Below, one piece after another: positions 44,049-51,482 of a stretch of DNA of 54,148 nt. This DNA is from Calditrichota bacterium. Its GTDB lineage: Bacteria > Calditrichota > Calditrichia > Calditrichales > Calditrichaceae. Under the pieces are notes generated by a model. The model ran no database searches, was not told the origin of the DNA, and worked only from the letters and a program-made list of their open reading frames with translations. Every line of letters starts with the position of its first letter. The stretch's first letter is position 1. The stretch lies in assembly GCA_013151275.1 (NCBI GenBank), contig JAADIP010000144.1, forward strand, positions 1 through 54,148, in the 5' to 3' direction. The position numbers were made by a program, and so were the translations under genes.

Positions 44049-45128
44049 ATGTCGGAAGATAGTTTATCCGAAATATTTAAAGCCGAAACAGAAAGCAAGG
44101 TTCTTCGGAATCAAAGCCTGAGTGAGGATGAAATCGTTTCTTTGCTCATGTCGGAAGAGCCGCGGGACGTCAACTGGCTTTATGATTTGGCTGATCGCGT
44201 TCGCGCGCGGTTTATGGGCGACGCCGTTTTTTTAAGAGGAATTATCGAGTTTTCGAATTATTGCAGAAAGAACTGTTTTTATTGCGGCATTCGCAGGGAT
44301 AACCGGCGATTGAAACGTTATCGGATGACCGTTGACGAAATTGTTCGCACGGCGATCGAAATGGAACCGTTGGGCATAACCACAGTTGTGCTGCAATCGG
44401 GCGAAGATATGCGCTTTAACCGCGATTTAACGGGTGAATTAATCAGACGCATCAAGGCTGAAACCGATCTGGCGGTGACGTTATCTCTGGGAGAAAGGAA
44501 TCGCGAAACGTATGAATACTGGCGCGATTGCGGAACGGATCGTTACTTAATTCGTTTCGAGACTTCAAACCGCGACGTTTTCAGGGCTTTGCATCCGGAT
44601 GATGATTATGATAAACGTCTGAACTGTATCCGCAATCTGAAAGATTTGGGAGTGCAGACCGGCTCCGGATTCATGATCGGTTTGCCGGGCACCACAATCG
44701 AAGATATAGCTCACGATATCTTATTGTGCAGGGAATTGAATCTGGACATGATCGGAATCGGTCCTTTTATTCCGCATCCGGATACGCCCTTATCGCAGGT
44801 CGGCAAACGTCCCGGACTGGAATTTTGCCTGCGCGTTCTGGCGGTTACGCGTTTGGTAAATCCCGATGCGCATATTCCCGCGACAACCGCTTTTGACGCC
44901 CATCCTCACAAAGGCGGAAGACAATTGGCTTTGCAGCGCGGCGCCAATGTATTCATGCCCAACATGACGCCGCAAAAATACCGTCAAAGCTATCAATTGT
45001 ATCCCGGAAAAGCCTGCGTGGATGAGGGCGGCGCACAATGCGCTTATTGCACACAATGGCGTATCGATATTCTGGGTCGCACTATCGGTGAAGGACCCGG
45101 ACATACAATTAAATTACAGAAATTTTAA
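44049..45128 (+). CDS. hydE: HydE-like radical SAM protein
   Basis: A 359-residue radical SAM protein matching HydE, the [FeFe]-hydrogenase H-cluster maturase. The SAM cluster motif CRKNCFYC is at Cys72/76/79. Near the C-terminus CVDEGGAQCAYC gives three cysteines with spacing 8 and 3, as in the second cluster site of Thermotoga HydE. Typical segments GLPGTTIEDIAHD and DAHIPATTAFDAHPHKGG are also present. No hydrogenase, HydF or HydG is seen in the window. It could be an orphan HydE or a HydE-like enzyme with another role. Its ribosome binding site is weak; a Rieske gene follows by 20 bases. Confidence 0.85.
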   Translation: MSEDSLSEIFKAETESKVLRNQSLSEDEIVSLLMSEEPRDVNWLYDLADRVRARFMGDAVFLRGIIEFSNYCRKNCFYCGIRRDNRRLKRYRMTVDEIVRTAIEMEPLGITTVVLQSGEDMRFNRDLTGELIRRIKAETDLAVTLSLGERNRETYEYWRDCGTDRYLIRFETSNRDVFRALHPDDDYDKRLNCIRNLKDLGVQTGSGFMIGLPGTTIEDIAHDILLCRELNLDMIGIGPFIPHPDTPLSQVGKRPGLEFCLRVLAVTRLVNPDAHIPATTAFDAHPHKGGRQLALQRGANVFMPNMTPQKYRQSYQLYPGKACVDEGGAQCAYCTQWRIDILGRTIGEGPGHTIKLQKF

Positions 45129-45148
45129 AATAAGAAAGAAGGCGAAAA

Positions 45149-45625
45149 ATGTCGGAGAATCAAAAACAAAAACAAAAAAATGAACTCCCGCAGCCTTTAA
45201 GGAGAAAATTTTTAAATTTTTTAGTCAATACGGGAATTGTGGGATTGTTTGGGTCTGTTCTGTATCCAATCATTCGCTTTTTGGAGCCGCCAAAGACAAC
45301 CGATGTTTCTCCGTCAAGCGTACAAGCGGGAAAGGTTTCGGACTTAAAACCCAATTCAGGTAGGATTATTCGTTACGGAAGAGAACCGGTTATTTTGTTA
45401 AAAACAAAAGACGGCGATGTCCGAGCCTTCAGCGCCATCTGTACGCATCTCGGATGCATCGTTCAGTTCCGCGCCGATTTTGAACATATATGGTGCGCCT
45501 GCCACAACGGACATTATGATCTGAACGGAATCAATATAGCCGGACCGCCTCCCAGACCTCTGCCGGTTTTTAAAGTTAATATTAAAGACGATATTATTTA
45601 CGTGTCAAAGGATAAATTTTCCTAA
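45149..45625 (+). CDS. Rieske [2Fe-2S] membrane protein
   Basis: A 158-residue protein with a basic N-terminus (PLRRKFLNF), one membrane helix (about 22-43), then a periplasmic Rieske domain with box 1 CTHLGC (Cys98, His100, Cys103) and box 2 CACHNGHYD (Cys116, Cys118, His119). The layout is like the QcrA/PetC subunit of cytochrome bc complexes, but no cytochrome b gene is in the window. It may serve a distant bc complex or a local redox chain linked to the cytochrome c maturation genes. The ribosome binding site AGAAGG is present. Confidence 0.92.
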   Translation: MSENQKQKQKNELPQPLRRKFLNFLVNTGIVGLFGSVLYPIIRFLEPPKTTDVSPSSVQAGKVSDLKPNSGRIIRYGREPVILLKTKDGDVRAFSAICTHLGCIVQFRADFEHIWCACHNGHYDLNGINIAGPPPRPLPVFKVNIKDDIIYVSKDKFS

Positions 45626-46047
45626 AACGATCTTTCGGGTTGATTGACGCCTAAAAAATTTGCTGTTTTACCGTTTCCTTTATCGCAATAACCTTAGCGC
45701 AAAGATTCGGAACTTTTCGAAAATGGCGGCGCTCGGGTCGGTAATCATTCCGTCCGATGCAAACTCAATAATCCGGACGCCGCGTCGCTTCTTTTTTTCG
45801 GAATTGACCCGGCGGAGGTTGAAAACTTACTTCATTAACCTGATTGTTTTTTGACGATTTTTGCTTTTTTCTTCATTATCCGAACGTTGACCGCTTTGTG
45901 ACGGATAGTTTAAAAGCCCGATAATACGATGCCGGAAAAATCGGCTGTAAATTCCGGATTCGCGGCTCTGTCGGTTAAACCGCTGCCACTCCCAAAGCCA
46001 CTTTTTTGCGATTCGCGGCTGATTATTTTTCCCTTCCCTCGAAATAG
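45626..46047. other. Intergenic region upstream of the Ccm control sites
   Basis: About 420 bases without convincing coding content. A 64-codon frame at 45660-45854 has no recognisable features or ribosome binding site. The regulatory elements of the next operon start at 46048. Confidence 0.4.
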
Positions 46048-46084
46048 TGTAGAATATTGTTAAATCGGTGTAGAATATTCTTCA
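46048..46084. promoter_or_regulatory. Tandem 16-bp dyads (enhancer-like) upstream of the second Ccm operon
   Basis: TGTAGAATATTGTTAA (46048-46063) and TGTAGAATATTCTTCA (46069-46084) are two copies of the consensus TGTAGAATATTCTACA, centred 21 bp apart. Left half-sites are perfect here, right half-sites in the Cop copies. Relative to the predicted start near 46188 they lie at about -111 and -132, nearly identical to the Cop operon. Confidence 0.75.
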
Positions 46085-46160
46085 ATCCACCCGGATGGCT
46101 TCAATCTCCAGAATTTGTAACTCCTTAATTATTAGAAAATTATTAGGACTAACAGAATAG

Positions 46161-46176
46161 ATGGTATAATCTTTGT
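46161..46176 (+). promoter_or_regulatory. Sigma-54-type promoter of the second Ccm operon (weak match)
   Basis: ATGGTATAATCTTTGT has GG at 46163-46164 and TTGT at 46173-46176, at -24/-12 spacing, but lacks the CA after GG. It also contains TATAAT, so a sigma-70-type -10 is an alternative. The position relative to the dyads, the same as in the Cop operon, favours sigma-54. Confidence 0.5.
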
Positions 46177-46216
46177 AGAAATTTCTGATAATTAAAACCA
46201 ATTAAGGGAAGAAGGC

Positions 46217-46429
46217 ATGTTGGATTTATTGATTCGAATAGCGGTATCATCGATCGTTATCGCCGGATTGTTTTATTTATTGTACCGGTCTTCGAAATCT
46301 GTTATTGATATGTTCAGTGGAAATGCGGGTTGTTGTCACGGCGGCTCGGGAGGCGGGTGCCCGGACTGCGAAACCGACGGTCCGGATGCGGATGAGAAAG
46401 AACATTGCAAAAGCCATATTGAAGAATAA
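46217..46429 (+). CDS. Small Cys-rich membrane protein
   Basis: A 70-residue protein with one N-terminal membrane helix (about 4-25) and a short soluble tail carrying CCHGGSGGGCPDC (about 39-51) and a later cysteine near HCKSH. It resembles the small Cys-rich membrane proteins found with FeoB or heavy-metal operons, but I cannot assign a family. It is the first gene of the Ccm operon, 43 bases ahead of ccmE, in the position where CcmD-like small proteins sit in other bacteria. The tail could bind metal or heme. Its ribosome binding site is GGGAAGAAGG. Confidence 0.78.
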   Translation: MLDLLIRIAVSSIVIAGLFYLLYRSSKSVIDMFSGNAGCCHGGSGGGCPDCETDGPDADEKEHCKSHIEE

Positions 46430-46472
46430 AAACATTTTTGGAAAATAGTAACTATCTATCGGAGGAAATAGG

Positions 46473-46880
46473 ATGGGCATAAGAAAAAAATATATTGTCG
46501 GTTTTATTGTAATTCTGATTACTTTTGGATTCTTGGTGTATCGGGGAATGGATGGCGCCATGATGGTTTATGTAAATGTGAGTGAATTGGACACTCAAGA
46601 CGCAAACAAGGAAAACGAAACTTTGCAGGTAGCCGGAATTGTCGAGCCGGGCTCCATCGAAAGCAATTCTTCAACCCGACAAATCAGTTTTATGTTACAG
46701 GATCTGAATAAGCCGGATTATACGCTAAAAGTCAATTACAACGGAATTGTCCCCGATAATTTCAAACCGGGCATTCAGGTTGTGGTTCAGGGAGTCCTTG
46801 ATCAGAAAAATAAGGTCATAAAAGCCGAACAGATATTGGTTAAATGTCCGTCAAAATACCAAGAAGATACAAAATCCTAA
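46473..46880 (+). CDS. ccmE: Cytochrome c maturation protein CcmE, CxxxY type
   Basis: A 135-residue periplasmic heme chaperone: one N-terminal membrane helix (about 7-23), then an OB-fold domain (LQVAGIVEPGSI, FKPGIQVVVQGVLD). The heme-attachment residue at the end of the domain is cysteine, LVKCPSKY (Cys125, Tyr129), instead of the usual histidine of HxxxY. Such CxxxY CcmE proteins are known from Desulfovibrio and archaea. It receives heme and passes it to CcmF, which is the next gene. The AGGAGG ribosome binding site is strong. Confidence 0.93.
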   Translation: MGIRKKYIVGFIVILITFGFLVYRGMDGAMMVYVNVSELDTQDANKENETLQVAGIVEPGSIESNSSTRQISFMLQDLNKPDYTLKVNYNGIVPDNFKPGIQVVVQGVLDQKNKVIKAEQILVKCPSKYQEDTKS

Positions 46881-46894
46881 GGAAAGGAGCCGTG

Positions 46895-48910
46895 ATGATT
46901 GAACTTGGTCAGATTGGATTGATGTTGAGTTTTGTGCTTTCTCTTTATGCTCTATTTGTTTCGCTGATAGGCATAAAAAACCGATCCGGTCAATTTCTGG
47001 TGAGCAGTCACCGTGCTTTTGACAGCAGTTTTTTGCTTTTAAGTATTTCTGTTTTTGTTCTGGGTCAGGCGTTAGTCACAAAAAATTACGAATTGCGCTA
47101 TGTGGCGGATCATGTCAGCAACAATCTGCCTGCTTTTTATGCTTTTTCCGCTTTATGGGCGGGACAAGCCGGATCGTTGCTTTTCTGGGCATGGTTGTTG
47201 GCGCTTTTTACAATTATTGTAATCCGCCAGAATCGTAATAAAAATCTGGAATTAATGCCGTATGTAAATGCAACACTTGCCGGTATTCTGATTTTCTTCC
47301 TGTTTTTGTTGGTATTTTTTACCAATCCTTTTGAAAAACTGGGGTTTGCCATTGCCAATGGTCAGGGGTTAAATCCGTTGTTACAGAATCCGGGAATGAT
47401 TTTTCATCCGCCCACTCTTTATTTGGGATATGTGGGCTTTTCGATTCCTTTTGCTTTCGCCATTGCCGCGCTTATTACCCGCAAGGTGGATAGCGATTGG
47501 ATTACTTCCACCAGGCGCTGGACTTTATTCTCCTGGCTGCTTCTGACCATCGGTATCATATTGGGTGCCAAGTGGGCTTATGTGGAATTAGGCTGGGGAG
47601 GATACTGGGGCTGGGACCCTGTCGAGAACGCTTCTTTTATGCCATGGTTAACCGGCACTGCTTTTCTTCATTCGGTGATGATTCAGGAAAGGAAGAGCAT
47701 GCTGAAGATATGGAACGTCTCTTTAATTATCATCACGTTCCTTCTTACCATTCTGGGCACATTCATTACGCGAAGCGGAATTATCTCCTCGGTTCATTCG
47801 TTCGGAGAATCCAATCTGGGATATATTTTTATGCTGTTTTTAAGTACTTCCATTTTATTCTCGCTTTATTTAATCCTCACAAGGCAGGAAGAACTACGCA
47901 GCCGCAACAAGCTGGATTCCTTTTTATCGCGTGAATCCACCTTTCTTTTCAATAATCTGATTTTAATAGGCGCCGCATTTGCAATCCTTTGGGGTACGTT
48001 GTTCCCCATTATTTCCGAAGCAGTCAGGGGAATCAAAATTACCGTGGGTCCGCCGTTTTTTAATACCATTACTGTTCCCATCGGTATCGCTCTGATCCTT
48101 CTTACCGGCGTATGTCCGCTCATTTCGTGGCGGAAAGCCAGTATCAATAATTTTCTGCGTAACTTCGTTATTCCCGTGAGCGTTTTTGCGGTGGCGTTAA
48201 TCTTCCTTTTTGTGATGGGAATTCGCAGCATATATCCGTTGATGTCGTTTGCGCTGATCGCTTTTGTGTTAACCACCGTGTTCATGGAATTTTATCGCGG
48301 CGTGCGAGCCAGAATGCACTATGACGCCAACGTTTTTATCGCTTTTAAAAATCTGTTGTTCAAATTCAGGCGCAGATACGGCGGCTTTATTGTCCACATC
48401 GGTATTATGCTCATGTTTATTGGAATTACGGGCTCTTCCGCCTTTGGAACCGAAAAGGAACAATCGATGAAAAAAGGCGATGTTCTCAAAATTAAGAATT
48501 ATGAGTTAACCTTTATGGGGGTCGATCAGTTTAAAACCGCCAACGCTGAAGCCATCAGCGCGACCATCAAGGTAAAGCGCGACGGGGAAGATTTAGGTCT
48601 TTTGCATCCCTCGAAACACTATCATGAATTGCAAAAACAAACCATGACCGAAGTTGCTATCTTATCGGATTATAAGGAAGACCTTTATTTGATATTGGGA
48701 AGCGTTACCGAAGACGGAGCGGCGTTTATAAAAGCCCATATTAATCCTTTGGTGGCGTGGATCTGGTGGGGGAGTTATGTGTTAATTCTGGGAACGATTA
48801 TCGCAATGTGGCCCTATCGGAAAAGATCAAAAGAGTCTCAGATGCTGCAAGGAACCGAAAAGCAGTCCCAACAATCTCTAACTTATCAAACCGACAAAGA
48901 AACTGTGTGA
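46895..48910 (+). CDS. ccmF: Cytochrome c heme lyase subunit CcmF (second copy)
   Basis: A 671-residue polytopic membrane protein of the CcmF family. The WWD motif GWGGYWGWDPVENASFMPWL is near residue 230-250, NPLLQNPGMIFHPPTLYLGYVGF near 170, and a periplasmic domain lies before the last helix. The start at 46895 follows AAAGGAG; a GTG at 46892 is adjacent, and the open frame reaches 46844 inside ccmE. It is somewhat shorter than the copy at 34556, and the two clearly differ in sequence, so they may serve different apocytochromes. Cotranscribed with ccmE (14-base gap) and ccmH. Confidence 0.95.
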   Translation: MIELGQIGLMLSFVLSLYALFVSLIGIKNRSGQFLVSSHRAFDSSFLLLSISVFVLGQALVTKNYELRYVADHVSNNLPAFYAFSALWAGQAGSLLFWAWLLALFTIIVIRQNRNKNLELMPYVNATLAGILIFFLFLLVFFTNPFEKLGFAIANGQGLNPLLQNPGMIFHPPTLYLGYVGFSIPFAFAIAALITRKVDSDWITSTRRWTLFSWLLLTIGIILGAKWAYVELGWGGYWGWDPVENASFMPWLTGTAFLHSVMIQERKSMLKIWNVSLIIITFLLTILGTFITRSGIISSVHSFGESNLGYIFMLFLSTSILFSLYLILTRQEELRSRNKLDSFLSRESTFLFNNLILIGAAFAILWGTLFPIISEAVRGIKITVGPPFFNTITVPIGIALILLTGVCPLISWRKASINNFLRNFVIPVSVFAVALIFLFVMGIRSIYPLMSFALIAFVLTTVFMEFYRGVRARMHYDANVFIAFKNLLFKFRRRYGGFIVHIGIMLMFIGITGSSAFGTEKEQSMKKGDVLKIKNYELTFMGVDQFKTANAEAISATIKVKRDGEDLGLLHPSKHYHELQKQTMTEVAILSDYKEDLYLILGSVTEDGAAFIKAHINPLVAWIWWGSYVLILGTIIAMWPYRKRSKESQMLQGTEKQSQQSLTYQTDKETV

Positions 48911-48917
48911 GGAAATT

Positions 48918-49382
48918 ATGAAACCGGTAAACTTTGTTTTAATTCTGATTTTTCTGTTACTGCCTCTGACGGCTTGGAGTTCGACTACAGTATCCGAAGT
49001 GGAAAAGAATTTGATGTGCACCTGCGGTTGTACCATGGCTCTGTACACCTGTGAATGCGGAACGGCGGCGAAAATGAGAAATCAGATTCAAGCCATGATT
49101 GATAAAGGGATGGACAAGGATAAGATAATTGCTACCTACGTTAATCAATACGGAGAACGGATTTTGTCCGCTCCGACGAAAAGCGGATTTAATCTGGTGG
49201 CGTGGATTCTTCCCTTTGTGGTATTAATTGTAGTAGGATTTCTTCTATATAAAGCCCTGCGGCGATGGAGTATTAACTCGGAGCAGGATGATGAAGAAAT
49301 GCTTCAGACAGAAGTGGAAGCGCAGTACAACAAAAAACTGAAGGAAGAACTGGATAAATTTGAAGAAGGAGAGGGCGAATGA
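48918..49382 (+). CDS. ccmH: CcmH-family thiol-reducing cytochrome c maturation protein
   Basis: A 154-residue protein with a signal peptide (about 1-20), a CcmH domain with VEKNLMCTCGCTMALYTCECGTAAKMRNQIQAMIDKGMDKDKIIATYVNQYGERILSAP-type sequence (about 28-85), one membrane helix (about 93-113) and a charged tail. The classical LRCxxC motif appears as MCTCGC, as in FCB and related bacteria. It is expected to keep the apocytochrome CxxCH cysteines reduced. The same C-x-C-G-x-C pattern occurs twice in the protein at 36792. It overlaps the next gene by 4 bases (ATGA). Confidence 0.93.
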   Translation: MKPVNFVLILIFLLLPLTAWSSTTVSEVEKNLMCTCGCTMALYTCECGTAAKMRNQIQAMIDKGMDKDKIIATYVNQYGERILSAPTKSGFNLVAWILPFVVLIVVGFLLYKALRRWSINSEQDDEEMLQTEVEAQYNKKLKEELDKFEEGEGE

Positions 49383-49822
49383 GTTATGTAATCGCAACCT
49401 TTTTAAGTTTGGGAATATTGGGATATGTGTTGTATCCTTTGTTTCAGACGAAATATCGTCTGCATTACGTGCCTTTTGATTTGGAAGATCCGGATTTATC
49501 CGTTTTAAAAAAGACAAAAAACGAATTACTATCGGCTATCAAGGAAATTGAGTTCGAATTTCGGATGGGGAAAATTGCTTCGGATGATTATGAGAAGCTT
49601 AAAACGGATTATCAAAACCGGGCGCTGCATGTGCTGAAAAAGATCGACGAATTTGATAACGGCGAGCCTGGGAGCGGCGATCTGGAAAGCGAAATTTCGA
49701 AATACAAACAGCAACTGAAAACCGCATCGCCGATACGCGGCGACGCAAAATTTTGCACGCAATGCGGTAAAAAGAATGAAGCTGGTTATAAATACTGTTT
49801 TAACTGTGGGGAAAAATTGTAA
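49379..49822 (+). CDS. CcmI-like membrane protein with a C-terminal zinc ribbon
   Basis: A 147-residue protein. One membrane helix (about 3-22) is followed by a helical segment (KNELLSAIKEIEFEFRMGKIASDDYEKLKTDYQNRA, about 44-79) typical of the cytoplasmic part of CcmI-like proteins, and a C-terminal zinc ribbon (CTQCGKKN...YKYCFNCGEKL, about 126-147). Such genes regularly follow ccmH in delta-proteobacteria and FCB members. The role in haem ligation is not known. It overlaps ccmH by 4 bases, so it is translationally coupled. Confidence 0.85.
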   Translation: MSYVIATFLSLGILGYVLYPLFQTKYRLHYVPFDLEDPDLSVLKKTKNELLSAIKEIEFEFRMGKIASDDYEKLKTDYQNRALHVLKKIDEFDNGEPGSGDLESEISKYKQQLKTASPIRGDAKFCTQCGKKNEAGYKYCFNCGEKL

Positions 49823-49848
49823 TTCCCAAAATATCTGGAGGAATAAAA

Positions 49849-50997
49849 ATGAATCGAGTTTTTCTTGTTTTATTTTTTGGTCTGAGCGTGTTATTGTCTT
49901 CTTCTTCCGGCGGCGTTCTGACCGGCAAAGTCAAAAACGGAACAGCCGGTTTTACCGTCCCCTCGGACATAAAGGTCGAGATCAATGAATATCGGAGCAG
50001 CGGACAAAATCCCGCGCAAAGGACGCTCGGCGTAATAGCTTCCGTTGATTCCAAAGGTCGATTTATATTTACCGATTTGCCGGAGGATTCTACCGTAGCG
50101 TATGAACCGATGGTCACTTATCAGGGAATCAAGTATTACGGACATGCGGTCTCTATAACAAAAAAACAACCCAAGGCGCAAAGCGATATTATCATTTACG
50201 AGACTACCCAAAGCGATTCCAACATATCGGCGCTCAGGCATCACATGATACTTTCGCCGGGCGAGGGATTTTTAAACATAAAAGAAGTGGTGATTTTTGA
50301 AAACAAAGGCGACCGTACTTATATCGGTAAGGGACTGGCAAAGAACGGAAAGTTTCGGACTATTACTTATAAGCTTCCGCCAGACGCCGAAGAGGTTCAG
50401 CTTGGAAAAGGCGCCATGAGTTGCTGCATCGAATTTGAGCAAGGCGGCTTTTACGACACCATGGAATTCCCTCCGGGAAAGAAGCAGATCACCTATTTTT
50501 ATCGCATAGACGCGCCCGAGAAAACTCTGGAAATTTCCAAGTCTATTACATTTTCCACCATGGAGCTGGATATTATTCCCCTTGATCCCGCCATTCAAAT
50601 AACAGGACCAAATATAAAAGAAACAGCTCTGACAGGTACCCGCACCCGGATGTTTGTGGCAACCGATCTGAATAAGGCTTCGGTGCTTTCGCTAAACATA
50701 TCGGGATTGAAAGGGAAACCGTTCAACGCCAGTTATCTGTTCTTCGGTATTTTTACCGGTTTGTTGTTAATCGGATTTTTTATGGTTTACCTTAAAATCA
50801 AGAAGAATCGCCGGAATGTTCCGGAAGAAAAAGCGATTGACGCCGGTATCGATAAAAAAGCGGAACGAGAGCGCCTGGTAAGGAAAATCGCTTTGTTGGA
50901 TGTTTCCTTCGAATCGGGTGAATTGGAGGAAAGCGAATACAAAAGACAGAGGGAAGAATTGAAAAAGCAGGTGAAGAATCTGGAAAAAACAACTTAA
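49849..50997 (+). CDS. Exported membrane-anchored protein of unknown function in the Ccm operon
   Basis: A 382-residue protein with a signal peptide (about 1-22), a beta-sandwich N-terminal part resembling carboxypeptidase regulatory-like domains (VDSKGRFIFTDLPEDSTVAYEPMVTYQG), a second beta-rich region with GAMSCCIEFEQGGFY (paired cysteines near 190), one membrane helix (about 296-315) and a cytoplasmic tail ending in a SHOCT-like segment (FESGELEESEYKRQREELKKQ). I do not recognise a named family for the middle part. It lies 26 bases after the CcmI-like gene with a GGAGGA ribosome binding site, so it is part of the operon and may help cytochrome assembly. Confidence 0.8.
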   Translation: MNRVFLVLFFGLSVLLSSSSGGVLTGKVKNGTAGFTVPSDIKVEINEYRSSGQNPAQRTLGVIASVDSKGRFIFTDLPEDSTVAYEPMVTYQGIKYYGHAVSITKKQPKAQSDIIIYETTQSDSNISALRHHMILSPGEGFLNIKEVVIFENKGDRTYIGKGLAKNGKFRTITYKLPPDAEEVQLGKGAMSCCIEFEQGGFYDTMEFPPGKKQITYFYRIDAPEKTLEISKSITFSTMELDIIPLDPAIQITGPNIKETALTGTRTRMFVATDLNKASVLSLNISGLKGKPFNASYLFFGIFTGLLLIGFFMVYLKIKKNRRNVPEEKAIDAGIDKKAERERLVRKIALLDVSFESGELEESEYKRQREELKKQVKNLEKTT

Positions 50998-51050
50998 TCA
51001 TATTAAAACAACGATCAAACCAAAATCCATTAAAACAGGAGGGTTATAAA

Positions 51051-51212
51051 ATGGTCAAAGATCCGGTATGCAAAATGCAGATCGACAAGCGGCATCCGCC
51101 CGCAACTACCGTTTACAAAGGCAAAGAGTATTATTTTTGCTGCGAGGATTGCAAGCTAAAATTTGAGAGCGATCCCGAAAAATATCTTCAAGACGAGGAT
51201 GAGGAGTCATAG
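51051..51212 (+). CDS. YHS-domain mini-protein (53 aa)
   Basis: A complete 53-residue YHS protein: MVKDPVCKMQID at the start, TVYKGKEYYFCCEDCKLKFESDPEKYL in the middle and an acidic tail. Cys7, Cys30, Cys31 and Cys34 are the likely metal ligands. It is the fourth YHS mini-gene of the window and lies at the end of the Ccm operon, 53 bases downstream of the previous gene, with a strong AGGAGGG ribosome binding site. A role in delivering or buffering copper for cytochrome or oxidase assembly is plausible but inferred. Confidence 0.9.
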   Translation: MVKDPVCKMQIDKRHPPATTVYKGKEYYFCCEDCKLKFESDPEKYLQDEDEES

Positions 51213-51482
51213 CAATCGCGGAAAATTACCATTAGTTAATTATTTTCGGTAGGGAATTGATATTCCACTCGCCTTCGCTTTTTAGTACGGCGTAAACCGG
51301 ATTGCTTAACAAGCGGCTATCGATTTTTAAACGGAACAAACAAATTCAATTTTGGATGCGCGACGAACTCTCTTTTTGCCCGATAACGAATATTGTTGCA
51401 TAAAGTACGACGTCAGCGCTCCGGCATCAGAGAAAATAACAATTACGAAAGTGATATCGGATAACAGAGGCGGTAACAGAAA

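Noticed and set aside
45660-45854. 64-codon ORF upstream of the Ccm operon
   Set aside because: No ribosome binding site; composition looks non-coding.
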